Counted from the first letter of the stretch, positions 43,842-54,042 are shown. The stretch: DNA of 64,000 nt from Ciceribacter ferrooxidans (GCF_004137355.1 NZ_SDVB01000170.1:62001-126000); one strand, 5' to 3'. Notes: generated by a model not told the origin, from the sequence alone. Made by a program: numbers and translations.

Positions 43842-45053
43842 ATGGCAAATCTCGGGGCCTTTTCAATCGCTGTCATCGTGGTCGCCGCCGGGCGCGGCGA
43901 ACGGGCCGGCGCTTCCGCGGAAGGGCCGAAGCAGTATCGCCGCATCGGCGGAAAGCCGGTGATCTCCCAGACACTTCAGCGCTTTGTCGACTGGCCGGCA
44001 ACGGGTCCGATCGTCGCAGTCATCCATCCCGATGACGAGGCGCTGTTCGAGGATGCTTGCCGGTATCTGAAAGGCGAACAGGACATCATCGTCGCCTTCG
44101 GCGGGCGCACGCGCCAGCAGTCGGTCGAAGCCGGTCTGAAGGCGCTTGCCGGCCGCGACGTGACCCACGTGATGATCCAGGACGCCGTCAGGCCGTTCGT
44201 CGATACGGCGATGCTGGAGCGGGTTCGCGCCGCCTTCGAGGACGGTGCCGAAGCCGTATTGCCGGCCATTCCGGTCACCGACACGCTGAAGCGCGGCTCG
44301 GCCGAAGGGCTCGTGATCGAGACCGTGCCCCGCACCGAGCTCTATGCGGCCCAAACGCCCCAGAGCTTCAGCTTTCCGGCGATCATGGCCGCGCATGCGC
44401 GCGCCGCCGCGGAGGGACGGGACGATTTCACCGACGATGCCGCCATCGCGGAATGGGCCGGCATCCCCGTCCGTCTGGTCGAGGGGTCGCCGGACAACGT
44501 CAAACTCACCGTCCAGCGGGATATCGCCATGGCTGACGCCAGACTCTCCTCCTCCGCCCTTCCGGACGTGCGCACCGGCAACGGCTATGACGTGCACCAG
44601 CTGGAGGCCGGCGACGGCGTCACGCTCTGCGGCGTCTTCATTCCGCACGACCAGAGGCTCAAGGGACATTCCGACGCCGACGTCGCCCTGCACGCCCTGA
44701 CCGACGCGCTGCTCGCCACCTGCGGCGCCGGCGACATCGGCGACCATTTCCCGCCCACCGATCCGCAATGGAAGGGCGCGCCCTCGCGCATCTTCCTCGA
44801 GCACGCGGCGAAGATCGTCCGCGACAACGGCGGCACGATCATGAACGCCGACATCTCGCTGATCGCCGAGGCCCCCAAGGTCGGGCCGCACCGCCAAGCG
44901 ATGCGGGAGAAGCTCTCGGAGATTCTCGGCATCTCGCTCGACCGCTGCTCCGTCAAGGCGACCACCAACGAGAAGATCGGCTTCGTCGGCCGGCGCGAAG
45001 GGATTGCCGCGATCGCCACTGCGACCGTCGTCTATGGAGGTGCCAAGGCATGA
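43842..45053 (+). CDS. ispDF: Bifunctional IspD/IspF enzyme of the MEP isoprenoid pathway
   Basis: 403 residues, a fusion of two enzymes. The first part (to about 235) is the cytidylyltransferase IspD, with [28 protein letters not shown] and QDAVRPFVD. The second, from [19 protein letters not shown], is the cyclodiphosphate synthase IspF with the zinc ligands in YDVHQ and KGHSDADV and the [18 protein letters not shown] end. The fusion is normal in alphaproteobacteria. IspE, acting between the two steps, is not nearby. Start at 43842; the longer frame upstream covers the divergent promoter and dusB antisense. Its stop overlaps the cinA-like start (ATGA). Confidence 0.95.
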   Translation: MANLGAFSIAVIVVAAGRGERAGASAEGPKQYRRIGGKPVISQTLQRFVDWPATGPIVAVIHPDDEALFEDACRYLKGEQDIIVAFGGRTRQQSVEAGLKALAGRDVTHVMIQDAVRPFVDTAMLERVRAAFEDGAEAVLPAIPVTDTLKRGSAEGLVIETVPRTELYAAQTPQSFSFPAIMAAHARAAAEGRDDFTDDAAIAEWAGIPVRLVEGSPDNVKLTVQRDIAMADARLSSSALPDVRTGNGYDVHQLEAGDGVTLCGVFIPHDQRLKGHSDADVALHALTDALLATCGAGDIGDHFPPTDPQWKGAPSRIFLEHAAKIVRDNGGTIMNADISLIAEAPKVGPHRQAMREKLSEILGISLDRCSVKATTNEKIGFVGRREGIAAIATATVVYGGAKA

Positions 45054-45553
45054 CGGTGTTTCCACCGGAGATCGAAGCACTTGCCTCACGTATCGTAAGT
45101 GAATTTACGCAACGCAATTTGAAGGTCGCCACCGCCGAATCCTGCACCGGCGGACTGATCGCCGGCGCACTTACCGAGATTTCCGGCTCGTCCGCCGTCG
45201 TCGACCGCGGCTTCGTCACCTATTCGAACCAGGCGAAGGTGGAGATGCTCGGCGTGGACGAGAAGGTGCTCGACACCTGCGGCGCCGTCTCCCGCGAGAC
45301 GGCGTTGCAGATGGCGGCCGGCGCTCTTCGCCGCTCGCGGACGGATATCGCGATCGCGGTAACCGGCGTTGCCGGCCCGACCGGCGGCAGTGCCGAAAAG
45401 CCCGTCGGTCTCGTGCACATCGCGGCACGCCGCCGCGACAGTCGCCTCATCCACCGTGAAATGCGCTACGGCGACCTCGGCCGGAGCGGCATCCGTCTCG
45501 CGACGGTGACGACGGCGCTCGAAATGCTCCTGGAGCTGGCTGCAAAAGACTGA
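45050..45553 (+). CDS. CinA C-terminal-domain protein (nicotinamide-nucleotide amidase)
   Basis: 167 residues, only the CinA_C domain without the N-terminal MocF-like half. The catalytic stretch [36 protein letters not shown] and the later [20 protein letters not shown] are both present. Enzymes of this form (PncC) hydrolyse NMN to nicotinate mononucleotide and ammonia in NAD recycling. The ATG overlaps the ispDF stop, so it is coupled to it. It ends 17 bases before the convergent ratA gene. Confidence 0.9.
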   Translation: MTVFPPEIEALASRIVSEFTQRNLKVATAESCTGGLIAGALTEISGSSAVVDRGFVTYSNQAKVEMLGVDEKVLDTCGAVSRETALQMAAGALRRSRTDIAIAVTGVAGPTGGSAEKPVGLVHIAARRRDSRLIHREMRYGDLGRSGIRLATVTTALEMLLELAAKD

Positions 45554-45570
45554 GTGTGCGATTGCTGCGT

Positions 45571-46020
45571 TCAGGCCGTGTAGATCTCGTCCGCACGCTT
45601 TTCGAAGGCTTCGGAAAACATCCGGAAAGCGCGGTCGAACATCGAGCCCATCACCGCGCCGAGGAGCCGACTCTTGAACTCGTAGTCGATGAAGAAATGC
45701 ACCGAGCAGCCACCCTCGCCCGCCGGCTCGAAACGCCAGCGGTTGTCGAGATACCTGAATGGACCCTCGATATATTTCACGTCGATCACGCGTTCGGCCG
45801 GCACGAGAAGCACCTGCGTCGTAAATGTCTCGCGGATCGCCTTGTAGCCCACCGTCATGTCGGCGACGAGCAGCGTCTTGTCGTCCCGCTCCCGCCGCGA
45901 GCGGATCGCGAGCGCCTCGCACAGCGGCAGGAACTCCGGATAGCGCTCGACATCGGCGACGAGCGCATACATCTGGCCGGGCGAGTGCTTGACGATACGG
46001 CGGGTTTCGAACTGGGGCAT
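45571..46020 (-). CDS. RatA/Coq10-type SRPBCC (START-like) protein
   Basis: 149 residues. Family start FETRRIVKHSPGQMYALVADVERYPEFLPLCEA, then the ADMTVGYKAIRETFTTQVLLVPAERVIDVKYIEGPFRYLDNRW block and VHFFIDYEFKSRLLGAVMG. Such proteins bind hydrophobic ligands; the mitochondrial homologue Coq10 carries ubiquinone, and the E. coli homologue RatA is reported to act on ribosome assembly. Here close to lipA, as in many rhizobia. A ubiquinone or respiratory role is the more likely one (inference). Confidence 0.85.
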   Translation of the reverse strand: MPQFETRRIVKHSPGQMYALVADVERYPEFLPLCEALAIRSRRERDDKTLLVADMTVGYKAIRETFTTQVLLVPAERVIDVKYIEGPFRYLDNRWRFEPAGEGGCSVHFFIDYEFKSRLLGAVMGSMFDRAFRMFSEAFEKRADEIYTA

Positions 46021-46096
46021 AATCGCTCAATTAGCCGCTCGCCCAAGCGAGATCAAGGAGTCTGAGGCAGCGCGACAACGACGATCCGACGACCTG

Positions 46097-46822
46097 CTAT
46101 CCGGCTTTCTGTGCCGGAGTCGGTTGAAAAACGGCGTCGCGATAGAGCATCGCCGGTAGCACAAAGAGTGGCGTGGCACTCAAGACCTCCGTCGCCGAGA
46201 CACAGATAGCTGAGGCCAATTCGAATAGAGTCGCCGCAGGCGACGATGTGGGTACGACATTGCCTATTCTCCCGAGGAGAAGACTGACAAGAATCGGCAA
46301 CGCCAATGAAAGCGTGTTAGCCACAAAATATCGAGCATATGTCTTGATCAGTTTTTTACGCCCCCGCTCAAGAGCTTCTCCGACGGATTTCTCACGCTTC
46401 ATGATATCGGCGGGCAACCATGTGCCGAACAAGGCGAGAGAAAGTGGCATCGTTACCACAAAGATCACAACCAAAAGGCCGGTGATGGAGCCCTTATGCG
46501 AAACAAGCGGAGGCATGAGATTCGCAACGGTGTAAGTCGCCAGCGCCGCCAACAGCAATCCGAAAAGAAAGATGAAGGCACACTTTAAGATATACAGCAA
46601 TCCTGGAAAAGACGGGACATACCCGAATAGCCTTACAAGGCTTTCATCTTTTAGAATTGCAACCTGTATATTATGGCCAATGTAAATATAAAATAATGTT
46701 GATGCATATGAATTTTTAATGACAAAGATCTCTGTGCAAAATTTCCCTATTCCATATATTGATATTAAAACAGCGAAGACACCCACATTAGCGCGAAATA
46801 ATGCGATACTCTTCGAAAACAT
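46097..46822 (-). CDS. Unrecognised AT-rich multi-spanning membrane protein
   Basis: 241 residues from ATG 46822 (a GTG at 46837 is also possible). About five or six hydrophobic segments, for example NVGVFAVLISIYGIGKF, LLYILKCAFIFLFGLLLAALATY, SITGLLVVIFVVTMPLSLALFG and NTLSLALPILVSLLLG, resembling YciC-like/DUF-type integral membrane proteins without a clear match. Base composition is unlike the rest of the window: in 46681-46740 only 14 of 60 bases are G or C. That, plus its position between lipA and ratA, suggests a recently gained gene. A perfect 14-base palindrome sits 66 bases upstream. No function claimed. Confidence 0.6.
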   Translation of the reverse strand: MFSKSIALFRANVGVFAVLISIYGIGKFCTEIFVIKNSYASTLFYIYIGHNIQVAILKDESLVRLFGYVPSFPGLLYILKCAFIFLFGLLLAALATYTVANLMPPLVSHKGSITGLLVVIFVVTMPLSLALFGTWLPADIMKREKSVGEALERGRKKLIKTYARYFVANTLSLALPILVSLLLGRIGNVVPTSSPAATLFELASAICVSATEVLSATPLFVLPAMLYRDAVFQPTPAQKAG

Positions 46823-46888
46823 TCCGGATCCAACCACTTTGTCGCGAGCGCTCCACTACATGAGCCAGTCCCGCGCCTCAACCTCGAA

Positions 46889-46902
46889 AAACGCGCGCGT
46901 TT
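46889..46902. promoter_or_regulatory. 14-base palindrome upstream of the AT-rich membrane gene
   Basis: AAACGCGCGCGTTT is a perfect palindrome in the 167-base gap between the lipA end (46990) and the membrane gene start (46822). It may be an operator for that gene or a weak lipA terminator stem; no long T run follows it on the minus strand. Confidence 0.4.
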
Positions 46903-46989
46903 AGCGCTCATTCATGCCATCCGAGCACACCTCGACTCGCAAGCCAAGGAAAGAATATCCTCTGGTTGTATATAAAGACTTACGACAGA

Positions 46990-47958
46990 CTATTCCGTCA
47001 CTTGCAGCTTCCGCTCCCGCGCCGCCCGAAGCCGTGCGAAATCGTCGCCGGCGTGATGGGATGAGCGCGTGAGCGGGCTTGCCGACACCATCAGGAAGCC
47101 CTTGGAATAGGCGACCGTCTCGTAGGACTTGAATTCGTCGGGGGTGACGAAGCGCTCGACCTTGTGATGCTTGCGGGTCGGCTGCAGGTACTGGCCGATC
47201 GTCAGGAAGTCGACGTCGGCGGTCCTGAGATCGTCCATGAGCTGGAGCACTTCGTTGCGCTCCTCACCGAGGCCGACCATGATGCCGGACTTGGTGAACA
47301 TGGTCGGGTCGAGTTCCTTGACCCGCTGCAACAGCCGGATCGAGTGGAAATAGCGCGCACCGGGACGGACCGTCAGGTAGTTACCCGGCACGGTCTCGAG
47401 ATTGTGATTGAATACGTCGGGCTTGGCGGCGACGACGCGCTCCAGCGCGCCCGGCTTCTTCAGGAAGTCCGGTGTGAGGATTTCGATCGTCGTTTCCGGG
47501 GAAGCGGCACGGATCGCCCAGATCACCTTCTCGAAATGCTCGGCGCCACCGTCCTCCAGATCGTCGCGGTCGACGGAGGTGATGACGACATGGGTGAGCC
47601 CCATCTGCTTCACCGCCTTGGCGACGTTTTCGGGCTCGTCCGGATCGAGCGCATTCGGCTTGCCGGTCGCGACGTTGCAAAAGGCGCAGGCGCGGGTGCA
47701 GATCTCGCCCATGATCATGAAGGTGGCGTGTTTCTTGTCCCAGCACTCGCCGATGTTCGGGCAGCCGGCCTCCTCGCACACGGTGACGAGCTTGTTGTCC
47801 TTCACGATCGAGCGGGTTTCGGCATAGCCCTTGGAGGTCGGCGCCCTGACACGGATCCATTCGGGTTTGCGCAGCACTTCCGTGTCCGGCCTGTGGGCCT
47901 TCTCCGGATGCCGGACGCGCTTTTCCTCAGGAGTCATCCGGTCGAGGATCGTAACCAT
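46990..47958 (-). CDS. lipA: Lipoyl synthase
   Basis: 322 residues. Radical SAM enzyme that inserts two sulfurs into octanoyl groups on lipoyl domains. Both iron-sulfur sites are visible: the auxiliary cluster cysteines C61, C66 and C72 in [12 protein letters not shown], and the SAM-cluster cysteines C87, C91 and C94 in CTRACAFC. The third auxiliary ligand, the [10 protein letters not shown] serine near the C-terminus, is present. Its substrates are the lipoyl domains encoded in pdhB and pdhC a few genes upstream, which explains the clustering. Confidence 0.96.
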   Translation of the reverse strand: MVTILDRMTPEEKRVRHPEKAHRPDTEVLRKPEWIRVRAPTSKGYAETRSIVKDNKLVTVCEEAGCPNIGECWDKKHATFMIMGEICTRACAFCNVATGKPNALDPDEPENVAKAVKQMGLTHVVITSVDRDDLEDGGAEHFEKVIWAIRAASPETTIEILTPDFLKKPGALERVVAAKPDVFNHNLETVPGNYLTVRPGARYFHSIRLLQRVKELDPTMFTKSGIMVGLGEERNEVLQLMDDLRTADVDFLTIGQYLQPTRKHHKVERFVTPDEFKSYETVAYSKGFLMVSASPLTRSSHHAGDDFARLRAARERKLQVTE

Positions 47959-48049
47959 GTCTACCTGCCTTTTGCCGCTCCGGGCGGCTCCGAAACCTTA
48001 CTGCAACCCGGCACGTCACGATGACGGCGACAGTGCCGGCGCCACCGCG

Positions 48050-48298
48050 TCAGCGCCTGACGAGCTTGACGACGAACAAGAGAAGACTTGCGCCGAGGAA
48101 GCCGGTGATCAGATAGCCGAGCGCACCGCCCGCTATCGAGATGTGGAACTGCGCGAGCACCGCATTGGCGACCACCGAGCCGACGATGCCGAGCACGATG
48201 TTCATCAGGATGCCGAAGCGCACATCCATCAGCTTGCCCGCAAGCCAGCCCGCGAGGCCGCCGATCACAATCGTCAAAATCCAACCCAAACCCTGCAT
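48050..48298 (-). CDS. GlsB/YeaQ/YmgE-family small membrane protein
   Basis: 82 residues from MQGLGWIL, almost entirely hydrophobic with three predicted helices and glycine-rich turns (GGLAGWLAGKLMD, NIVLGIVGSVVANAVL, GYLITGFLGASLLLFVV). The family is described as transglycosylase-associated or general-stress membrane proteins; molecular role unknown. It lies between lpdA and lipA on the same strand, with about 66 and 91 bases on either side. Confidence 0.88.
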   Translation of the reverse strand: MQGLGWILTIVIGGLAGWLAGKLMDVRFGILMNIVLGIVGSVVANAVLAQFHISIAGGALGYLITGFLGASLLLFVVKLVRR

Positions 48299-48364
48299 TG
48301 CCCCAATCCCTTCCTCGGTCAATACCGACTTTCATATACGATGCCGTTCCCGGCATCACAACAC

Positions 48365-49810
48365 TCAGGCGTTCAGCGCCCGGCCATAAGCATCGAGAAC
48401 GCTCTCCTTCAGCGTTTCGGAAATGGTCGGATGCGGGAAGATCGTGTGCATCAGTTCTTCCTCGGTCGTTTCGAGGTTCATCGCGACGACGAAACCCTGG
48501 ATCAGTTCGGTCACTTCGGCACCGACCAAATGGGCGCCCAGGAGCTCGCCGGTCTTCTTGTCGAAGATGGTCTTGACGAGGCCCTGATCCTCACCGAGCG
48601 CGATCGCCTTGCCGTTGGCGACGAAGGGGAAACGGCCGACGCGGATGTCGCGGCCCTGCTCCTTGGCCTTGGCTTCCGTCAGGCCGACGGAGGCGACCTG
48701 CGGATGGCAATAGGTGCAGCCGGGGATCTTGGACTTGTCCATCGGATGGACGTTCGGCAGTCCGGCGATCTTCTCGACGCAGATCACGGCCTCGTGCTCG
48801 GCCTTGTGGGCGAGCATCGGCGGGCCGGCGACGTCGCCGATCGCGTAGATTCCGGGAACGTTGGTACGGCCGTAGCCATCGATCTGAATGAATCCGCGGT
48901 CGGTCTTCACGCCGAGCGCCTCGAGGCCGATGTTCTCGACATTGGCCTGCACGCCAACGGCCGAGATCATCCGGTCGGCGGTGATCTTCTCGATCGAGCC
49001 GTCCTTCTTCTCGACATGGGCGGTGATGGAGTTTGCACCCTTCTCGACCTTGGCGACCTTGGCTTCGAGCAGGATCTTCATGCCCTGCTTTTCGAACTGC
49101 TTCTTGGCGAGCGCGGAAATTTCCGCGTCCTCGACCGGCATGACCTGGCTCATCACCTCGACGACGGTGACGTCCACGCCAAGCGTGCGGTAGAAGGAGG
49201 CGAATTCGATGCCGATCGCGCCGGAGCCCATGACGAGCAGCGACTTCGGCATTTCTTCCGGCTTCATCGCCTCGAAATAGGTCCAGATCAGCTTGCCATC
49301 CGGCTCGATGCCGGGCAGCGCGCGCGGGCGGGCACCGGTCGCAACGATGATGTGCTTCGCCGTATAGGTGCCCTCGCCGAGCGTGTTCTTCGGCAGCGGC
49401 GCCTGCGGCTGCTGGATCGCCTTTGTCGTCTTGGAGACGACGATCTCGCCGGGTTTGGAAAGCTTCGCCTCGCCCCAGATCACGTCCACCTTGTTCTTCT
49501 TCATCAGGAAGCCGACGCCGCCGTTCATGCGGGCGGCAATGCCACGCGAGCGGGCGACGATCGCCTTCAGGTCGGGCGTAACCGTGCCTTCGATCTTCAC
49601 GCCGTAGTCGCCGGGATGCTTGGCATAGTGGAAGATTTCGGCAGAGCGCAGCAGCGCCTTGGTCGGGATGCAGCCCCAGTTGGAGCAGATGCCGGCGAGG
49701 TGCTCGCGTTCGACAACGGCCGTCTTCAGCCCGAGCTGAGCCGCGCGGATCGCCGCAATATAGCCGCCGGGGCCGGAACCGATAATGATGACGTCATAAG
49801 CGTTGGACAC
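48365..49810 (-). CDS. lpdA: Dihydrolipoyl dehydrogenase (E3)
   Basis: 481 residues. FAD motif GSGPGGYIAAIRAAQLGLKTAVVE, redox-active cysteines C42 and C47 in GICSNWGCIPTK, NAD motif MGSGAIGIEFASFYRTLG, FAD-binding YAIGDVAGPPMLAHKAEHE, and the catalytic HTIFPHPTISE end. Re-oxidises the dihydrolipoyl groups of the pyruvate dehydrogenase complex, passing electrons to NAD. It belongs to the E3 form found in alphaproteobacterial pdh operons. Downstream of pdhC on the same strand. Confidence 0.95.
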   Translation of the reverse strand: MSNAYDVIIIGSGPGGYIAAIRAAQLGLKTAVVEREHLAGICSNWGCIPTKALLRSAEIFHYAKHPGDYGVKIEGTVTPDLKAIVARSRGIAARMNGGVGFLMKKNKVDVIWGEAKLSKPGEIVVSKTTKAIQQPQAPLPKNTLGEGTYTAKHIIVATGARPRALPGIEPDGKLIWTYFEAMKPEEMPKSLLVMGSGAIGIEFASFYRTLGVDVTVVEVMSQVMPVEDAEISALAKKQFEKQGMKILLEAKVAKVEKGANSITAHVEKKDGSIEKITADRMISAVGVQANVENIGLEALGVKTDRGFIQIDGYGRTNVPGIYAIGDVAGPPMLAHKAEHEAVICVEKIAGLPNVHPMDKSKIPGCTYCHPQVASVGLTEAKAKEQGRDIRVGRFPFVANGKAIALGEDQGLVKTIFDKKTGELLGAHLVGAEVTELIQGFVVAMNLETTEEELMHTIFPHPTISETLKESVLDAYGRALNA

Positions 49811-49887
49811 GGGCCTTCATCTCCTCTTTGTCGGGAACGGGCTCCCCTGTCGCGGGAAGCCCTTCCAAGGGACGAAGTCTCCGGCGA

Positions 49888-50127
49888 TCACGCCTTCGTC
49901 AGCATCCCGTAAATCTCGTCCTTCAGAACCATCCGCTGTTTGCGCATCGTTTCCATCTGCGCATCGCCAACAGGTTCCACTTCCGTCTCCGCCCGGTGGA
50001 TGGCGCGATTGACGTCGCGATAGTCCTCGAGCAGTTGGGCGAAATGCTCGTCGCTCGCCTTGAGCTCGTGCATCTTGCCGGCAAGTTCCGGAAACTCGTC
50101 CTGGATTTCGTGCGGCGTATTCGACAT
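49888..50127 (-). CDS. DUF465 (YdcH-like) small coiled-coil protein
   Basis: 79 residues from MSNTPHE, predicted as a helical hairpin (FPELAGKMHELKASDEHFAQLLEDYRDVNRAIHRAETEVEPV and METMRKQRMVLKDEIYGML). Common in alphaproteobacteria; function unknown. A strong GAGGAG site precedes the start. Between the GDSL hydrolase gene and lpdA on the same strand. Confidence 0.88.
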   Translation of the reverse strand: MSNTPHEIQDEFPELAGKMHELKASDEHFAQLLEDYRDVNRAIHRAETEVEPVGDAQMETMRKQRMVLKDEIYGMLTKA

Positions 50128-50219
50128 CACTTCTTCTCCTCGTGGGTGGCCTATGAAGTGAGCCATATACGCTCGTCAGCCGCTCTCCTTGATCTTGGTC
50201 AAATTTCTCCGAAAGCCGT

Positions 50220-50858
50220 TCACAGTCCGAGCATCATCCGCACGACCGGTTCGATCGCGCGTCCGACCGAGCGGCTGTTCTCCGCGTCGAGATGGATACC
50301 GTCGAGCGGTGTCGTCTTCGCGGCCGAGCCGGCGTCGAAAAAGCCGCAGCCGAGGTCGTCCGCCATGTCACGATAGAGGCTCGCGAGCATCGCCGACTCC
50401 TCGATCGCACCCTTGAACATCGCCGCGAACGGCGCATTCGCCGTCTCGCAGATCGGCGGCGGCGAAACGACGAGGATTTCCGGCGCCTCGAAATCGAAGC
50501 CCCAGTCGTGGAGACGGATGAGCTTCACCAGCCGCTCCATGCCCTTGACCGCCGCGATCGCCGTACCGGCCACGCCCCGCTTCATGTCGTTGGTGCCGAG
50601 CATGAGGATCACGAGATCGAGCGGCTTGTGGCTTTCGAGCACGCTCGGCAAGAGCTTCACGCCGTTGCGCTCGGCATCCGCCAGATGGTCGTCGTAAGCG
50701 GTGGTGCGCCCGTTCAGGCCTTCGGCAACGACCCGGACCCCGTGACCGAGCGCCTTCTGCAAGACGCTCGTCCAGCGGTCCTCATGGGCATGACGACCGA
50801 GGGCCACGGGATCGTAGCCCCAGGTCAGACTGTCACCGTAGGCGAGAACGGATTTCAA
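50220..50858 (-). CDS. SGNH/GDSL-family hydrolase (arylesterase-like)
   Basis: 212 residues from a TTG at 50858 (MKSVLAYGDSLTWG), placed after a GGGAGAG site. SGNH blocks are clear: S10 in YGDSLTWG, GLNGRTT, GTNDMK, and the Asp/His pair in LDGIHLD. Esterase or lipase-like hydrolase, with arylesterases and deacylases as close types; no signal peptide, so cytosolic. The TTG start overlaps the stop (TGA) of the membrane-protein gene upstream (TTGA), so translation is coupled to it. Confidence 0.85.
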   Translation of the reverse strand: MKSVLAYGDSLTWGYDPVALGRHAHEDRWTSVLQKALGHGVRVVAEGLNGRTTAYDDHLADAERNGVKLLPSVLESHKPLDLVILMLGTNDMKRGVAGTAIAAVKGMERLVKLIRLHDWGFDFEAPEILVVSPPPICETANAPFAAMFKGAIEESAMLASLYRDMADDLGCGFFDAGSAAKTTPLDGIHLDAENSRSVGRAIEPVVRMMLGL

Positions 50859-51304
50859 GAACACTCTCCCATCGACAAACGAGACCTCAGCAGGAAGTAC
50901 GACCAATGTCCCGCGAGCAATGCCAAGCCCGGAACCAGAAGCGCCATGAGAAAGGCCTGATCGACATAAGACTGTTGATCAGCGAGCCAGAACCAGAGCA
51001 CTGCGACTCCTGCAACAAAGCAAGCCGTCAAACCACCCATGGCCCAGTGCAGAATACGTAAACCAAAGAAAAGTCCGGCCGACGACGCCACAAATGCAAC
51101 GGCGGCAAGCGGGATAAGGTTCGCGCCGACAAGGAAGAGATCCCGTGGCACTGCCTCATTTCCGCCGTCCGGGGCCAGCAATTCCAGAACCACGGCGAAG
51201 GCCCCGAAGCCGGCAAGGCAAGCAACCAGCGCTGCTCGAAACGACGCGCCCAAGGGGTGCGTTTCAATGCGTGGTATTGCCATGCCCGCTCCAAACACCT
51301 TCAT
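50855..51304 (-). CDS. Unrecognised four-helix membrane protein in the pdh region
   Basis: 149 residues with four predicted membrane helices at about 22-45, 54-80, 86-107 and 114-140 (AALVACLAGFGAFAVVLELL; GANLIPLAAVAFVASSAGLFFGLRIL; AMGGLTACFVAGVAVLWFWL; AFLMALLVPGLALLAGHWSYFLL). GGAGG lies nine bases before the ATG. It starts 17 bases after the pdhC stop and its stop overlaps the GDSL hydrolase start. Codon use is milder in GC than in pdhC. Not recognised; sits where pdhC and the hydrolase would otherwise adjoin. Confidence 0.62.
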   Translation of the reverse strand: MKVFGAGMAIPRIETHPLGASFRAALVACLAGFGAFAVVLELLAPDGGNEAVPRDLFLVGANLIPLAAVAFVASSAGLFFGLRILHWAMGGLTACFVAGVAVLWFWLADQQSYVDQAFLMALLVPGLALLAGHWSYFLLRSRLSMGECS

Positions 51305-51321
51305 CGGTGACGGCCTCCGCG

Positions 51322-52644
51322 TCAGACCAGCATGCCCATCGGATTTTCGATGTAGCGCTTGAAGGCGCCGAGGAACTCGGCTCCGAGCGCGCCGTCGACG
51401 CAGCGATGGTCGGTGGAGAGCGTGACGGTCATGACGTTGGCGATCTTCATCTCACCGTTCTTGACGACCACCCGCTCCTCGCCCGCGCCGACCGCGAGGA
51501 TGGTCGCGTGCGGCGGGTTGACGACGGCGGCGAAGTGCTTGACGCCCATCATGCCCATGTTGGAGACCGCGGTCGTGCCGCCCTGGTACTCCTCGGGCTT
51601 CAGCTTGCGTTCCTTGGCGCGCTTGCCGAGGTCCTTCATCTCGTTGGAGATGGCGGACAGCGACTTCAGCTCGGCATTGCGAATGATCGGGGTGATCAGG
51701 CCGCCGGGGATTGCGACAGCGACACCGACATCGGCGTGCTTGTGCTTGACCATGTTGCTTTCCGTCCACGAGACGTTGGCGTCCGGAACGTCGCGCAGCG
51801 AGAGCGCCAGGGCCTTGATGATCATGTCGTTGACCGACAGCTTGTAGGCCGGAGCGCCGTCCTTGCGCGGAGCGGCGTCGTTCAGCTGTGCGCGCAGGGC
51901 GAGCAGGGCGTCGAGTTCGCAGTCGACCGTGACGTAGAAGTGCGGGATCGTCTGCTTGGATTCGACGAGGCGCTTGGCGATCGTCTTGCGCATGCCGTCA
52001 TGCGGCACGAGCTCGTAGGAACCCGGCTCGAAGAGCTTGAGCACGGCATCGTCCGACGGTGCCTTGGCAAGCGCCGGCGCAGGTGCGGCCTGCGCGGCAG
52101 CTGCGGGCGCGGGTTTGGCGACCCCGCCAGCGACAGCCTTCTCGATGTCGCTCTTCACGACACGGCCATGCGGGCCGGTGCCGGAAACGGCCGAAAGGTC
52201 GATGCCCGCTTCCTTGGCGAGACGACGGGCGAGCGGCGAGGAGAAGACGCGGTCGCCGCTTGCCGCGACGGGAGCCGGCGTGGAGGCTGCCGGCGCCTTG
52301 TCGGTGACCGGAACGGCCGCCGGCGTCGCCGCCGGAGCTGCCTCGGTCTTCGGCGCAGGTGCCGTGGCGGCACCGCCTGCTGCAGCCGCGCTCACATCCT
52401 CGCCTTCGCCGGCGAGGATCGCGATCAGCGCGTTCACCTTGACGCCCTCGGTGCCGGCCGGGACGATGATCTTCGCCACGGTGCCTTCATCGACGGCTTC
52501 GACTTCCATCGTCGCCTTGTCGGTCTCGATCTCGGCGATCACGTCACCGGACTTGACCTTGTCGCCTTCCTTGACCAGCCATTTGGAAAGATTGCCCTCT
52601 TCCATCGTCGGGGAGAGGGCCGGCATGGTGATATTGATCGGCAT
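51322..52644 (-). CDS. pdhC: Pyruvate dehydrogenase E2, dihydrolipoyl acetyltransferase
   Basis: 440 residues: one lipoyl domain at 1-78 with the lipoylated lysine K43 ([11 protein letters not shown]), an alanine/proline-rich linker, the subunit-binding domain at 132-170 ([34 protein letters not shown]), a second linker, and the catalytic domain ending in the active-site DHRCVDG (H413, D417). Transfers acetyl from lipoamide to CoA and forms the core of the complex. Start at 52644 with GGGAGGG upstream. 15 bases after pdhB. Confidence 0.96.
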   Translation of the reverse strand: MPINITMPALSPTMEEGNLSKWLVKEGDKVKSGDVIAEIETDKATMEVEAVDEGTVAKIIVPAGTEGVKVNALIAILAGEGEDVSAAAAGGAATAPAPKTEAAPAATPAAVPVTDKAPAASTPAPVAASGDRVFSSPLARRLAKEAGIDLSAVSGTGPHGRVVKSDIEKAVAGGVAKPAPAAAAQAAPAPALAKAPSDDAVLKLFEPGSYELVPHDGMRKTIAKRLVESKQTIPHFYVTVDCELDALLALRAQLNDAAPRKDGAPAYKLSVNDMIIKALALSLRDVPDANVSWTESNMVKHKHADVGVAVAIPGGLITPIIRNAELKSLSAISNEMKDLGKRAKERKLKPEEYQGGTTAVSNMGMMGVKHFAAVVNPPHATILAVGAGEERVVVKNGEMKIANVMTVTLSTDHRCVDGALGAEFLGAFKRYIENPMGMLV

Positions 52645-52659
52645 TTCCAAGCCCTCCCG

Positions 52660-54042
52660 TTATTTGTAGCAGACGGTCTTGACCGCCTGGACGACCTCGC
52701 CGACGTTCGGAAGCGCGAGCTTCTCGAGGTTGGCGGCATAGGGCATCGGCACGTCCTTGCCGGCGATCGTCAGGATCGGCGCGTCGAGATAGTCGAAGGC
52801 CTGCTGCATGACGCGGGTCGCGATCTCGGTGCCGACGGAGGACTGCGGATAGCCTTCCTCGGCGGTGACCAGACGGCCGGTCTTCTTGACCGACTCGATG
52901 ACGGTCGGAATGTCCATCGGACGGATGGTGCGCAGGTCGATGAGCTCGACGTCGATGCCTTCCTTCGCCAGCTCCTCGGCGGCCTTGACCGCGTAGGTCA
53001 TGCCGATTCCGAAGGAGACGACGGTCGCATCCTTGCCGGTCCTGTGGATGCGCGCCTTGCCGATCGGCAGGACGAAGTCATCGAGCTTCGGCACTTCGAA
53101 CGAGTGGCCGTAGAGGATTTCGTTTTCGAGGAAGATCACCGGGTTCGGATCGCGGATCGCGGCCTTCAGCAGACCCTTCGCATCGGCAGCCGTATACGGC
53201 ATGACGACCTTGAGGCCCGGGATCTGGCTGTACCAGGCCGCATAGTCCTGACTGTGCTGGGCTCCGACGCGGGCGGCAGCCCCGTTCGGGCCGCGGAACA
53301 CGATCGGTGCGCCCATCTGGCCGCCCGACATGTAGAGCGTCTTGGCGGCCGAGTTGATGATCTGGTCGATCGCCTGCATGGCGAAGTTGAAGGTCATGAA
53401 CTCGACAATCGGGCGAAGGCCGGCCATGGCCGCACCGACGCCGACGCCGGCAAAGCCGTGCTCGGTGATCGGCGTGTCGACCACGCGCTTCGGCCCGAAT
53501 TCCTGCAGCAGGCCCTGCGTGATCTTGTAGGCGCCCTGGTATTCCGCGACCTCCTCGCCCATGACGAAAACGTCCGGGTTCAGGCGCATTTCCTCGGCCA
53601 TCGCCTCGCGCAGTGCCTCACGCACCGTCATCGTGACCATTTCGGTGCCGGCCGGAATATCCGGGTCGGCGGCGACAAGCGGCTGCGCCGGGACCGGTGC
53701 TGCGGCGGAGCCGGCCGCCGTCGGCTGCTCGACCTGCGGCGCGGTTGCCTGGGGAGCGGCCTCGGCCTTCGGCGCGGCCGCGAGGTCTGCGGCACTTTCG
53801 CCTTCCTGCAGCAGGATGGCGATCGGCGTGTTGACCTTGACGTTCTCGGTGCCGGCGTCGACGAGGATCTTGCCGATCACGCCTTCGTCCACGGCTTCCA
53901 CTTCCATCGTCGCCTTGTCGGTCTCGATCTCGGCGATCACGTCACCGGAGGTGACCTTGTCGCCTTCCTTCTTCAGCCATTTGGAGAGGGTTCCCTCTTC
54001 CATCGTCGGCGACAGGGCCGGCATGAGAATATTGACTGACAT
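52660..54042 (-). CDS. pdhB: Pyruvate dehydrogenase E1 beta subunit with N-terminal lipoyl domain
   Basis: 460 residues, about 130 longer than the plain E1 beta. Residues 1-80 are a lipoyl domain nearly identical in pattern to that of PdhC, with K43 in [12 protein letters not shown] proline/alanine linker follows, then the E1-beta domain ([41 protein letters not shown], the [34 protein letters not shown] block). The extra lipoyl domain is a known trait of alphaproteobacteria. The ribosome site GAGGA overlaps the stop codon (TGA) of the small membrane gene just upstream, so its translation is probably coupled to that gene. Confidence 0.96.
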   Translation of the reverse strand: MSVNILMPALSPTMEEGTLSKWLKKEGDKVTSGDVIAEIETDKATMEVEAVDEGVIGKILVDAGTENVKVNTPIAILLQEGESAADLAAAPKAEAAPQATAPQVEQPTAAGSAAAPVPAQPLVAADPDIPAGTEMVTMTVREALREAMAEEMRLNPDVFVMGEEVAEYQGAYKITQGLLQEFGPKRVVDTPITEHGFAGVGVGAAMAGLRPIVEFMTFNFAMQAIDQIINSAAKTLYMSGGQMGAPIVFRGPNGAAARVGAQHSQDYAAWYSQIPGLKVVMPYTAADAKGLLKAAIRDPNPVIFLENEILYGHSFEVPKLDDFVLPIGKARIHRTGKDATVVSFGIGMTYAVKAAEELAKEGIDVELIDLRTIRPMDIPTVIESVKKTGRLVTAEEGYPQSSVGTEIATRVMQQAFDYLDAPILTIAGKDVPMPYAANLEKLALPNVGEVVQAVKTVCYK

